This document shows, piece after piece, positions 1 to 6,611 of a stretch of 10,272 nt of DNA. Location: positions 1 to 10,272 of the forward strand of contig JBBQVS010000114.1 in NCBI GenBank assembly GCA_038211295.1, given 5' to 3'. Below the pieces are notes generated by a model. The model did not search any database. It saw only the letters and a list, made by a program, of their open reading frames with translations, and was not told where the DNA came from. The position numbers and the translations under genes were made by a program. How positions within the stretch are numbered: the first letter of the stretch is position 1; every line of letters begins with the position of its first letter. Source of the DNA: JBBQVS01 sp038211295. Its GTDB lineage: Bacteria; Chloroflexota; Ktedonobacteria; Ktedonobacterales; Ktedonobacteraceae.

Positions 1-291
1 ACATATGCGATTCTTGCGGAAATTGGTTTCGAGTGTCTCGGTCTGGGTGACGTAACCATTCCAAGCTGGGGCGTGATGCTCTTCTGGGCGCAAAACAATG
101 ACGCCCTCTTACTCGGCGCATGGTGGTGGTTCGTGCCACCAGGCTTATGTGCTGCGCTTGTGGGTGCCGCGCTGGCCTTTATCAACTTTGGCATCGACGA
201 GGCGGCAAACCCACGCTTGAGACGCGAGCGCAAACCAAAGATGGTAAACGCAAAACGGGTCGCACACCAAAAGAAAGAGAGCGTTGCCTGA
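1..291 (+). CDS. ABC transporter permease, DppC/OppC type (C-terminal end, 5' partial)
   Basis: This is the C-terminal 96 residues of an inner-membrane permease of the peptide/nickel (Dpp/Opp) ABC transporter class. The frame is open from base 1, so the gene starts outside the window. The visible part begins with the end of the cytoplasmic coupling loop (AEIGFECLGLGD, then PSWGVML), which in this family contacts the ATPases and normally reads SFLGLGDPxxPSWGxML. It continues with the typical GAWWWFVPPGL stretch, one last membrane helix, and the closing FGIDEAANPRLR motif (usually LGDxLRDxLDPRLR). A basic tail of about 25 residues follows. The stop codon shares a base with the ATG of the next gene (TGATG), so the two are translationally coupled. 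The class is clear; the substrate cannot be read from this fragment. Confidence 0.93.
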   Translation, partial: TYAILAEIGFECLGLGDVTIPSWGVMLFWAQNNDALLLGAWWWFVPPGLCAALVGAALAFINFGIDEAANPRLRRERKPKMVNAKRVAHQKKESVA

Positions 292-1463
292 TGGCTATTG
301 CAGTCGAGAAAGAGACCTTGCTTGACGTAAGAAATCTCAGCGTTGACTATACCGCCGCCAATGGCACGGTTCACGCAGCAACCAATGTGAGCTTCACCCT
401 GAAACGTGGCGAAATTCTTGGTCTCGCGGGCGAAAGTGGAAGCGGTAAGTCCACGCTGGCGTATGCCGTCTCACGCCTGTTACGCCCGCCCGCCAAAATT
501 GTAGGCGGCGAAGTAATCTATTATCCGCGTTCACGTGCTGCTGCTGACGCAGTACATATCACCGAAGCCAGTTCCCACTTACAACACGGCAAGCGTCCTA
601 CAGATGATCTGGGCGAAACAGAGCCAGTTGATGTGCTGGCACTGACCCCCACACAGTTACGCGCGTTTCGCTGGAGCGAGCTTTCCATTGTCTTCCAGAG
701 CGCAATGAACGCGCTCAATCCAGTGATGAACGTTGGTAAGCAAATCATGGATGTACTCAAGGTACATCGGCCTTTGATGGGGCCTACCTCACGCAAGCAA
801 CGCGCCCTTGAACTGCTCAAACTTGTAGGTATTGCGCCTGACCGCCTGAACAGCTATCCACACGAACTAAGCGGTGGAATGCGCCAACGCGCTGTGATCG
901 CGATTGCGCTGGCCCTTTCACCCGAAATTATCATCATGGACGAGCCGACAACGGCACTTGATGTAGTAGTGCAACGTGAAATATTGACGGAGATTATGCG
1001 TCTGCGCGAGCAACTTAGCTTCTCGGTCATCTTCATCACACACGACTTGTCATTGCTTTTGGAACTCGCGGACAAAATAGCGATTATGTACGCGGGAAAA
1101 CTTGTCGAAACGGCGTCTCGCCGCGACCTCTACTCACACCCACGCCATCCGTACAGCTATGGCTTGCTCAAATCGTTTCCAACAATTAACGGGCCACGTC
1201 GCATCATGACAGGTATTCCTGGGTCGCCGCCCGACTTACGCAATGTTCCCACAGGGTGCGCGTTCCATCCACGCTGTCCTCTCGCGTTCGATGCATGTCG
1301 TAGTATCGTGCCAGCACTACAATCATCCACGAGCGAGAGTCCACTTCAGCTTGTCGCGTGCCATCTTTATCACAGAGAGCTTTCACCAGAGGGGCCACCG
1401 TCCGCGTCCGATTTTGCTCAGAAGTATCAAACACTACGTACAGAAAGAGAGAAAGCCGAATGA
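291..1463 (+). CDS. ABC transporter ATP-binding protein, DppD/OppD type
   Basis: Cytoplasmic ATPase (390 residues) that powers import through the permease encoded just upstream. Visible motifs are Walker A GESGSGKST (47-55), Q-loop FQSAMNALNPV (Gln136), signature LSGGMRQR (193-200), Walker B IIIMDEP (213-219) and the switch histidine in FITHD (His251). The C-terminal oligopeptide-transport domain carries GCAFHPRC and four cysteines (323, 329, 336, 357), the pattern that binds a 4Fe-4S cluster in some solved Dpp/Opp ATPases. The start at 291 is chosen because it overlaps the permease stop and the protein then begins in the normal place; a longer upstream frame has no family likeness. An unusual hydrophilic insertion of about 35 residues (about 78-113) lies between Walker A and the Q-loop. 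The stop overlaps the next start (ATGA). Whether the substrate is a peptide or an oligosaccharide is not shown; the glucosidase downstream favours sugar. Confidence 0.95.
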   Translation: MAIAVEKETLLDVRNLSVDYTAANGTVHAATNVSFTLKRGEILGLAGESGSGKSTLAYAVSRLLRPPAKIVGGEVIYYPRSRAAADAVHITEASSHLQHGKRPTDDLGETEPVDVLALTPTQLRAFRWSELSIVFQSAMNALNPVMNVGKQIMDVLKVHRPLMGPTSRKQRALELLKLVGIAPDRLNSYPHELSGGMRQRAVIAIALALSPEIIIMDEPTTALDVVVQREILTEIMRLREQLSFSVIFITHDLSLLLELADKIAIMYAGKLVETASRRDLYSHPRHPYSYGLLKSFPTINGPRRIMTGIPGSPPDLRNVPTGCAFHPRCPLAFDACRSIVPALQSSTSESPLQLVACHLYHRELSPEGPPSASDFAQKYQTLRTEREKAE

Positions 1464-2560
1464 GTGTCGCGAACCAATCAGTACAACCACACGAGCACAC
1501 CCGCCCAGAAGAGGCTATTCTTGAAGCGAAGCATGTTCGCAAACTCTTTCCATTACGGCAGGCGCGTTTATTTGGCCCAGCACGCGCCGTTCACGCGGTA
1601 GAAGATACCTCACTCGCGCTCTATCCTGGACACGCAACCGCGCTCGTAGGTGAAAGCGGAAGCGGAAAAACAACGGTTGCGCGTTTGCTCGCGCGTATGT
1701 ACGACCTGACCTCTGGCACCTTGTACTTTCGCGGCAATCCCGTAGACCTCAAGAGTGGTACGTCTCTACGAGCCTATCGACGCCATGTGCAACTCGTATT
1801 CCAGGATCCGTTTTCCTCACTTAATCCAGTGCATACCGTGCGCTATCATCTCAGTCGCCCCTTGCGCGTTCATGGACATGCACACACACAGGTAGAGGAA
1901 ACGGAACAAGCTTTGGCATTACTCAGAAAAGTGAGCCTGAGTCCCGCCGAGCAATTCATCGAGAAGTTTCCGCATCAGCTAAGCGGCGGACAACGGCAAC
2001 GTGTGGCTATCGCACGAGCATTAGCGGCACAACCAGAGGTACTGCTTGCCGACGAACCCGTCTCGATGCTGGACGTGTCCATACGCCTGGACGTGCTGAA
2101 TCTGCTCTTGCGGCTGAAAGAGGAAGAAGATCTTGCCATCCTCTTCATCACACACGATATCGCCAGTGCGCGTTACTTTGCTGAAGATACACTCGTGATG
2201 TATGCAGGACAAATGGTTGAAGGTGGCCCAAGCGATGCGGTAATTCAGCAACCAAAACATCCCTACACGCAACTGCTGATCTCTGCCGCACCCGACCCCG
2301 ACAGGGTGACTGCTGATGGCAAAAGTCTCACAGAACTGCCCGCGCGTGGCGAAATCCCTAGCCTTATTACTCCACCAAACGGATGTCGTTTTCATCCCCG
2401 TTGTCCGTTCGTGATGCCTATATGCAGTGAACGCTTTCCCAAACGCACCGAGCTTGGGGGCGGACATTGGACAAATTGTTTCCTCTACGGCGACGGTGAC
2501 ACAAACACAGAACAAAAACCAGTGAGGAGCTTAACGAAATCATCAAGCGGATTGTTATAA
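1460..2560 (+). CDS. ABC transporter ATP-binding protein, DppF/OppF type
   Basis: Second ATPase (366 residues) of the same importer, expected to pair with the upstream DppD/OppD-like subunit beneath the permeases. It shows Walker A GESGSGKTT (64-72), Q-loop FQDPFSSLNPV (Gln115), signature LSGGQRQR (174-181), Walker B VLLADEP (194-200) and THD with His232. The C-terminal oligopeptide-transport domain has GCRFHPRCP and cysteines 309, 315, 322 and 340. The start at 1460 overlaps the previous stop in ATGA and is preceded by a purine-rich stretch (AGAAAGAGAGAAAG). A longer in-frame start at 1358 would lie inside the upstream gene and adds no family sequence. The pair of ATPases with a permease is the standard Opp/Dpp layout. 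The second permease and the binding protein would lie upstream of the window. Confidence 0.95.
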   Translation: MSVANQSVQPHEHTRPEEAILEAKHVRKLFPLRQARLFGPARAVHAVEDTSLALYPGHATALVGESGSGKTTVARLLARMYDLTSGTLYFRGNPVDLKSGTSLRAYRRHVQLVFQDPFSSLNPVHTVRYHLSRPLRVHGHAHTQVEETEQALALLRKVSLSPAEQFIEKFPHQLSGGQRQRVAIARALAAQPEVLLADEPVSMLDVSIRLDVLNLLLRLKEEEDLAILFITHDIASARYFAEDTLVMYAGQMVEGGPSDAVIQQPKHPYTQLLISAAPDPDRVTADGKSLTELPARGEIPSLITPPNGCRFHPRCPFVMPICSERFPKRTELGGGHWTNCFLYGDGDTNTEQKPVRSLTKSSSGLL

Positions 2561-2662
2561 TACTCTATCCACTGCTTCGGTACAAATGAAGCAACAACAA
2601 CGGGTGTAGAACTAACGGGCGACCTTTATGATTGCCTGTTACACCAAAAACCAGAAGAGCTT
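2561..2662 (+). other. Short spacer between transporter ATPase and beta-glucosidase genes
   Basis: The spacer contains a 6-bp inverted repeat, TGCTTC at 2573-2578 with GAAGCA at 2588-2593. No T-run follows, so it is not a convincing intrinsic terminator. No strong -35/-10 pair is obvious. I infer that the glucosidase gene can be read through from the transporter operon, possibly with a weak RNA structure between them. Confidence 0.4.
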
Positions 2663-2669
2663 AAAGGAG
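2663..2669 (+). promoter_or_regulatory. Ribosome binding site of beta-glucosidase gene
   Basis: AAAGGAG lies 5 bases before the ATG at 2675 and fixes that start codon. Confidence 0.85.
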
Positions 2670-2674
2670 TATAC

Positions 2675-4060
2675 ATGAGCATTAGCAATGATATCCAACC
2701 ACAGACGTTGACGGATACAATCCCTACTTTTCCCGCGACATTTTTGTGGGGAGCGGCAACCTCATCTTATCAGATCGAGGGCGCGATACATGAAGACGGG
2801 CGCGGCCTTTCTACATGGGATGTGTTCGCGGCAACGCCTGGCAAGACATATCATGGCGAAACAGGCGAAGTGGCGATAGACCACTATCATCGTATGTCAC
2901 AGGACACAGAAATTATGGCGCAACTGGGACTGGGCGCATATCGCTTCTCGCTCGCATGGCCTCGCATTTTACCCGATGGCAGAGGTAGTATCAATACATG
3001 CGGTCTCGATTTCTATGACCGTCTGGTGGATGCGCTGCTCGCAAAAGGCATTCGCCCCATCGCCACGCTATACCACTGGGACCTGCCTATCGCGCTCCAC
3101 AACGCGGGCGGCTGGCTGAACCGCGATACTGCCTACGCGTTCGCGGACTATGCTGAGATAGTAGCACGTCATTTTGGGGATCGCATTGGGACATGGATTA
3201 CTCATAACGAGCCGTGGTGTTCGGCCTATCTGGGCTACGGTACGGGAAAACATGCACCAGGCATACAAGATATGCAATCGGCGGCAACTGCTGGGCATCA
3301 TCTGCTCCTCTCGCATGGCCTGGCGGTGCCGATCATACGCGCACATGCCAAAGCTGGAGCACAGGTTGGTATCGCGCTGAACTTCACTCCTGTCTATCCC
3401 GCCGACGACACGCCCGAAACGGTTCGGGCAGTGGCAAAAGCAGATACATTCAACAATCGTTGGTTTGTTGAGCCGCTCTACAAAAACGGCATATATCCAG
3501 AGCATCTTTTTGAGAACATGGGAGTAAAGCCGCCGCCAATACATGCGGGCGATGCTGCCATCATCGCGACGCCTATTGATTTTCTGGGCGTCAACAATTA
3601 CTCACGTATGCTTGTACGTGGCGATGCGACAAAGCCCGACGGAATTGAATATATCGCTCCTGTCCCCGGCTCCACTTACACTGAGATGGATTGGGAAGTC
3701 TATCCACAGGGACTTGGCGACTTGCTAACGCGGTTACATAAAGAATACGGCGTGGCTTCGTTGCTTATCACCGAGAATGGAGCGGCCTTCGACGACAACA
3801 TTGGCGATGATGAGAAGGTAAACGACCCACAACGTATCGTGTATCTCCGCGAACATATACGTTCAGTTGGGCGTGTACTAGCGCAAGGCGTCCCTGTACA
3901 GGGCTATCTCGTCTGGTCGCTGTTCGACAACTATGAGTGGTCGGAAGGTTATAGCAAACGCTTTGGCATTGTGTATGTGGATTATCCAACACAAAAGCGC
4001 ATCATTAAGGAAAGTGGACACTGGTACGCATCGCTTATAGCATCACAGAAACAAAAGTAA
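2675..4060 (+). CDS. bglA: Glycoside hydrolase family 1 beta-glucosidase
   Basis: Cytoplasmic retaining beta-glucosidase (461 residues, the usual GH1 length) that releases glucose or a related sugar from the non-reducing end of beta-linked oligosaccharides. The GH1 N-terminal signature is present as FPATFLWGAATSSYQIEGA (from residue 19). The acid/base glutamate is Glu179 in THNEPW (usually TxNEPW), and the nucleophile is Glu367 in LLITENGA. The substrate-binding residues YHWDLP (133-138) and WSLFDNYEW near the C-terminus are intact. No signal peptide is visible. A good ribosome site fixes the start. The gene lies 114 bases after the peptide/sugar-type ABC ATPases on the same strand and is closed by a strong terminator, so it probably works on sugars brought in by that importer (inference). 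Exact specificity (glucosidase, galactosidase or fucosidase) cannot be read, but the family call is firm. Confidence 0.96.
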   Translation: MSISNDIQPQTLTDTIPTFPATFLWGAATSSYQIEGAIHEDGRGLSTWDVFAATPGKTYHGETGEVAIDHYHRMSQDTEIMAQLGLGAYRFSLAWPRILPDGRGSINTCGLDFYDRLVDALLAKGIRPIATLYHWDLPIALHNAGGWLNRDTAYAFADYAEIVARHFGDRIGTWITHNEPWCSAYLGYGTGKHAPGIQDMQSAATAGHHLLLSHGLAVPIIRAHAKAGAQVGIALNFTPVYPADDTPETVRAVAKADTFNNRWFVEPLYKNGIYPEHLFENMGVKPPPIHAGDAAIIATPIDFLGVNNYSRMLVRGDATKPDGIEYIAPVPGSTYTEMDWEVYPQGLGDLLTRLHKEYGVASLLITENGAAFDDNIGDDEKVNDPQRIVYLREHIRSVGRVLAQGVPVQGYLVWSLFDNYEWSEGYSKRFGIVYVDYPTQKRIIKESGHWYASLIASQKQK

Positions 4061-4071
4061 AGAGTATTGCG

Positions 4072-4110
4072 GGGGGTGATGCCCTGCTTTGCAACGCATC
4101 ACCCCCTTAT
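4072..4110 (+). terminator. Intrinsic terminator after beta-glucosidase gene
   Basis: A perfect 11-bp stem, GGGGGTGATGC at 4072-4082 with GCATCACCCCC at 4096-4106, has a 13-base loop and is followed by TTAT. It starts 11 bases after the bglA stop. The T-run is short, but the stem is very stable. It closes the transporter/glucosidase operon. On the other strand it lies just past the stop of the FAD-oxidoreductase fragment. Confidence 0.8.
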
Positions 4111-4232
4111 CGCGCCAAATGGTACGCCGCCGATGAACCAATTGGCCCTGCTCCAACCACGATCATATCGTAAAGATGTTTTTCCGCAAAAGCAAGCTTA
4201 ATAGAGGAAGTGAAACGGGGTATACCCGCCAT
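4107..4232 (-). pseudogene. Fragment of an FAD-dependent oxidoreductase (N-terminal Rossmann motif only)
   Basis: The minus strand encodes a 41-residue open frame from the ATG at 4232 to the stop at 4107-4109. It holds YDMIVVGAGPIGSSAAYHLA, the dinucleotide-binding start (GxGPxGSSAAxxLA) of FAD-dependent monooxygenases and geranylgeranyl-reductase-like flavoproteins. Nothing of the remaining 300-400 residues follows: the frame stops right after HLAR, where the bglA terminator begins. The same frame stays open upstream to 4274 without a recognised start. A minus-strand AAAGGAG (complement of 4281-4287) lies further upstream. I read it as a remnant cut by a deletion or rearrangement. It could instead be a short expressed peptide, but the truncation inside the cofactor fold argues against function. 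Confidence 0.6.
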
Positions 4233-4302
4233 AGTACGTGCGACCTTTATCACAGCTTTCCTCAGATAACAAGTCTAATACTCCTTTAGCCGCTTTTCTC
4301 TC

Positions 4303-4333
4303 TTGAGTTTACTCAAATAGTATACTAAAAGTA
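4303..4333. promoter_or_regulatory. Double-palindrome operator-like site overlapping a -10 box
   Basis: TTGAGT-TT-ACTCAA (4303-4316) is a 6-bp inverted repeat with a 2-base gap. TAGTATACTA (4318-4327) is a perfect 10-bp palindrome that contains a TATACT -10-like hexamer (4321-4326). The cores AGTTTACT (4306-4313) and AGTATACT (4319-4326) are near-identical and 13 bases apart. The site sits between the minus-strand oxidoreductase fragment and a plus-strand AGGAGG start signal, the usual place for an operator of a divergent promoter. No good -35 is seen at the right distance on the plus strand. The regulator is not identified. Confidence 0.5.
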
Positions 4334-4347
4334 AGCCAGGAGGAACC

Positions 4348-4371
4348 ATGCCAAAAGACATAGCAGAATAG
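4348..4371 (+). other. Seven-codon open frame with strong ribosome site
   Basis: AGGAGG at 4338-4343 sits 4 bases before an ATG, opening a frame that reads MPKDIAE and stops at TAG. A promoter-like palindromic region precedes it. This may be the surviving 5' end of a deleted gene or a leader peptide for the membrane-protein gene at 4465. I cannot distinguish these, and no attenuator-type hairpin is obvious after it. Confidence 0.35.
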
Positions 4372-4404
4372 CCATTTCGTCACTCGCTAGATGCCTTTTG
4401 CTTC

Positions 4405-4413
4405 TGCTATACT
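4405..4413 (+). promoter_or_regulatory. Extended -10 promoter candidate for the membrane protein gene
   Basis: TGCTATACT (TG-n-TATACT) ends 51 bases before the proposed ATG at 4465. There is no clear -35, which extended -10 promoters tolerate. Confidence 0.4.
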
Positions 4414-4464
4414 TTCTTTAAGCATTTTTGCAATCATCTTTGTGTGAAATGGAGTACGGTCTAC

Positions 4465-5325
4465 ATGAGTTCACCATCAGTCAATTCTTCCGCGACTTCC
4501 TTACCGATTGCTACACCTACACGCGTTGACATCCTGACAATCGCAGCAATTGCGATTGTGACATACCTTATAAGCACCATTACCCATGAAGCTGTGGGAC
4601 ATGGCCTCTCAGCTATTCTGCTAGGTGTTCCTGTACAGCGCGTCACCTCTGTAGATTTAGAGGCAAATTTCGTCGGTATTGCCCTGTGGAAAGTACGCGT
4701 TATCTCTGCCGCAGGCTGTGGGGCAAATCTTCTCCTTGCGGGTCTCGCGTTTAACACTCTTCGCATCACCGCGATCAAGACACCTACAATACGCTTTTTC
4801 CTCTGGCTGCTTACCACCAATAACCTGCTCATTCCCGGTGGCTACTTGATGGTTTTAACATTTCTTGGAATTGGCGACTGGGATATGTTCGTCCAGGGCC
4901 TCCCCAATGACTTCCTCTGGCGGGTTGGGCTTACACTACTTGGGGTTCTCCTCTCACTTGCGGGACTATTCTGGGGTGGCCGCGCCATCGATCCCTTTCT
5001 TGGACGCGAGAAATGGCTTCGCGGGAAGCGTGCGTTGACACTTACTCTTACGGCCTATCTCGCGGGGAGTACCGCAAACACACTTGCCGGCGCGTTTAAC
5101 CCCACGAGTCCAACTCTTATTCTTATCTCTGCCGCCGCATCCTCCTTTGGTGGAACAGTCTGGCTACTGTGGATCAACGCATTCACCAGAAGAGTTTATA
5201 CAAACACATCAGAAGTTGCGCTTGTTCCTCAACGAAGCTGGCACTGGATTGTGCTGGGCGTCCTTGCCCTACTTTTTTACTTCTTTGTATTAGGGCCTGG
5301 CATACCACGCGCATCGTTTATTTGA
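4465..5325 (+). CDS. Multi-pass membrane protein with HEAVGHG motif (M50-like, function unknown)
   Basis: A hydrophobic protein of 286 residues with about six likely membrane segments; the first (about 23-40) runs straight into THEAVGHG (His41, Glu42, His46). This resembles the site-2-protease (M50) zinc helix, but the spacing is HExxxH rather than the canonical HExxH. A second element, NNLLIPGGYL (about 130), recalls the M50 NxxPxxxLDG zinc-ligand loop, without the aspartate. It may be a distant metalloprotease relative or a non-catalytic family; I do not name a substrate. The ATG at 4465 is preferred because GGAG (4451-4454) stands 10 bases before it; an in-frame GTG at 4444 would add seven residues and has no ribosome site. 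It appears to be a single-gene unit, with no partner gene adjacent. Confidence 0.8.
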   Translation: MSSPSVNSSATSLPIATPTRVDILTIAAIAIVTYLISTITHEAVGHGLSAILLGVPVQRVTSVDLEANFVGIALWKVRVISAAGCGANLLLAGLAFNTLRITAIKTPTIRFFLWLLTTNNLLIPGGYLMVLTFLGIGDWDMFVQGLPNDFLWRVGLTLLGVLLSLAGLFWGGRAIDPFLGREKWLRGKRALTLTLTAYLAGSTANTLAGAFNPTSPTLILISAAASSFGGTVWLLWINAFTRRVYTNTSEVALVPQRSWHWIVLGVLALLFYFFVLGPGIPRASFI

Positions 5326-5357
5326 TATGCTACACTTCTCTTAACGAGTCGCAACAC

Positions 5358-5447
5358 TGTAGATGCTATTAGCAAATTCGGTTTTTACGCTCGCGATACG
5401 ACGGATCAAAACAAGCTTGACTTTTGAATCCGTCAATAGCATCTACA
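5358..5447. repeat. 90-base nested inverted-repeat element
   Basis: The outer arms are a perfect 13-bp inverted repeat, TGTAGATGCTATT (5358-5370) and AATAGCATCTACA (5435-5447). Directly inside the right arm lies a second hairpin (5400-5434), with GACGGAT and ATCCGTC at its ends, a nearly matching CAAAAC/CTTTTGA section and AAGCTT in the centre. A further 29 unpaired bases (5371-5399) complete the element. It contains no gene. It could be a small non-autonomous transposable element, a structured RNA or a terminator-like end; without other copies to compare, this is undecided. Confidence 0.6.
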
Positions 5448-5482
5448 CACCTCTCACTCAATTTCAAAGACTATAAGAAATA

Positions 5483-5502
5483 CGTGAGAGTATACTCTCA
5501 CG
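5483..5502. promoter_or_regulatory. Perfect 20-bp palindrome upstream of the dehydrogenase promoter
   Basis: CGTGAGAGTATACTCTCACG is a perfect palindrome ending 29 bases before an extended -10 box. Its core AGTATACT is the same as in the palindrome at 4318-4327. The size, symmetry and position suit a dimeric transcription factor controlling the zinc dehydrogenase gene. Confidence 0.6.
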
Positions 5503-5531
5503 GCCAAAGTAAACTAGCCTGAAGAAAAAAC

Positions 5532-5540
5532 TGATATAAT
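5532..5540 (+). promoter_or_regulatory. Extended -10 promoter of the zinc dehydrogenase gene
   Basis: TGATATAAT combines a TG extension with a perfect TATAAT (5535-5540), 50 bases before the ATG at 5591. No convincing -35 is seen. A purine-rich ribosome site (AGAGGAGAAGG, 5575-5585) follows and fixes the start. Confidence 0.6.
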
Positions 5541-5590
5541 AAGGCAATGTTCTTATCGTCTTTTGACTGTGCTAAGAGGAGAAGGTTTAT

Positions 5591-6610
5591 ATGCGTGCCG
5601 TTGTAATTCCCAGGCCAGGCACTGTTGATGTACAGCATGTCGCGGACCCTACTCCACGTTCCGGGGAAGTGCTGGTGCGAGTTGGTGCCTGTGGTATCTG
5701 TGGTACTGACCTTCATCTGCTGGATGGTGATTCTCCACTAACTCGTTATCCCCTCATTCCCGGCCACGAGTTTGCCGGCGAGGTTGTGGCACTGGGAAGC
5801 GAAAGTATAGATACAAAAGGGGAAATAGCGATTCCGATTGGCAGCAGAGTAGCTGTGGAGCCAAATCTTTCTTGTGGCTTTTGCGAACCCTGCCGCACAG
5901 GTCGCGAAAACCTCTGTCTCAACTATGCCGCTATCGGTGTCACAACTAATGGTGCAATGGCCCAGTACGTCTCAGTCCCTAAAACCAAAGCGTATTTGCT
6001 ACCTGAGAGTATCTCTCTGCGAGAGGGCGCACTGATAGAACCTCTGTCGTGTGCGGTACATGGAATGCATCGCCTGCAACCTAAATCTGGTGATACGGTT
6101 CTCATCGCAGGTTCTGGAACCATGGGACTCCTCCTCTTGCAACTCGTTGTACGGGGTGGTGCCTCGCGCGTCGTCATGATCGATGTCAACACTCAGCGTC
6201 TGGCACGCGCCGAAGCACTGGGAGCCAAACACACCTACACAACTATTGAACAGGCACAAAAAGATGAGCCTGCGGGCTTCGATTGCGTCGTTGATGCTAC
6301 CGGCGTACCAGAGGTTGTGGAACGTGCGTTTCTAGCCGTCAAGCGTGGCGGCAAACTGATGGTATTCGGAGTCGCGTCGGCAGGAGCGCGTATTTCTCTT
6401 TCGCCATTCCGCATCTATAACGATGAAATAACCGTACTTGGCTCAATGGCGGTGCTTTTCTCTTTTCAAGCCGCCCTCGATCTGATGAGCGCGGGCATTA
6501 TCAACACAAAGGCGATGTTAACAACCGCGCTTCCATTAGAGGATATTTCCCAGGCACTAAAACTGGTGCGACGCGGCGAAGGTGTAAAAACTCAGATATT
6601 GCCGACATAA
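5591..6610 (+). CDS. Zinc-dependent MDR alcohol/polyol dehydrogenase
   Basis: Cytoplasmic medium-chain dehydrogenase (339 residues) that should oxidise a secondary alcohol or polyol with NAD(P)+. The catalytic zinc ligands are Cys37 in GICGTDLH and His59-Glu60 in PGHEFAGEV. The four-cysteine structural zinc lobe is complete (Cys95, 98, 101, 109). Glu150 in LIEPLSCAVHG fits the sorbitol/threonine dehydrogenase branch. The Rossmann motif is AGSGTMG (173-179), and the late motif PFRIYNDEITVLGS is also typical of that branch. Exact substrate (sorbitol, arabinitol, threonine, butanediol) is not readable. The gene has its own promoter and a palindrome upstream. Its stop lies one base from the end of the convergent CARF remnant, with no terminator visible between them. 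Confidence 0.93.
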   Translation: MRAVVIPRPGTVDVQHVADPTPRSGEVLVRVGACGICGTDLHLLDGDSPLTRYPLIPGHEFAGEVVALGSESIDTKGEIAIPIGSRVAVEPNLSCGFCEPCRTGRENLCLNYAAIGVTTNGAMAQYVSVPKTKAYLLPESISLREGALIEPLSCAVHGMHRLQPKSGDTVLIAGSGTMGLLLLQLVVRGGASRVVMIDVNTQRLARAEALGAKHTYTTIEQAQKDEPAGFDCVVDATGVPEVVERAFLAVKRGGKLMVFGVASAGARISLSPFRIYNDEITVLGSMAVLFSFQAALDLMSAGIINTKAMLTTALPLEDISQALKLVRRGEGVKTQILPT

Positions 6611-6611
6611 C

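Noticed and set aside
120..290. N-terminal extension of the DppD-like ATPase from 120
   Set aside because: It lies inside the permease gene in another frame and resembles no transporter sequence; the start at 291 overlaps the permease stop.
2573..2593. Intrinsic terminator between the OppF-like gene and the glucosidase gene
   Set aside because: The stem is only 6 bp and is followed by CAACAACAA, not a T-run.
4444..5325. Upstream GTG start for the HEAVGHG protein
   Set aside because: The GTG at 4444 has no ribosome site; GGAG at 4451-4454 serves the ATG at 4465.
5326..5590. tRNA or other standard RNA gene in the 265-base gap
   Set aside because: The folded region has a 13-bp outer stem and one inner hairpin; there is no cloverleaf and no T-loop sequence.
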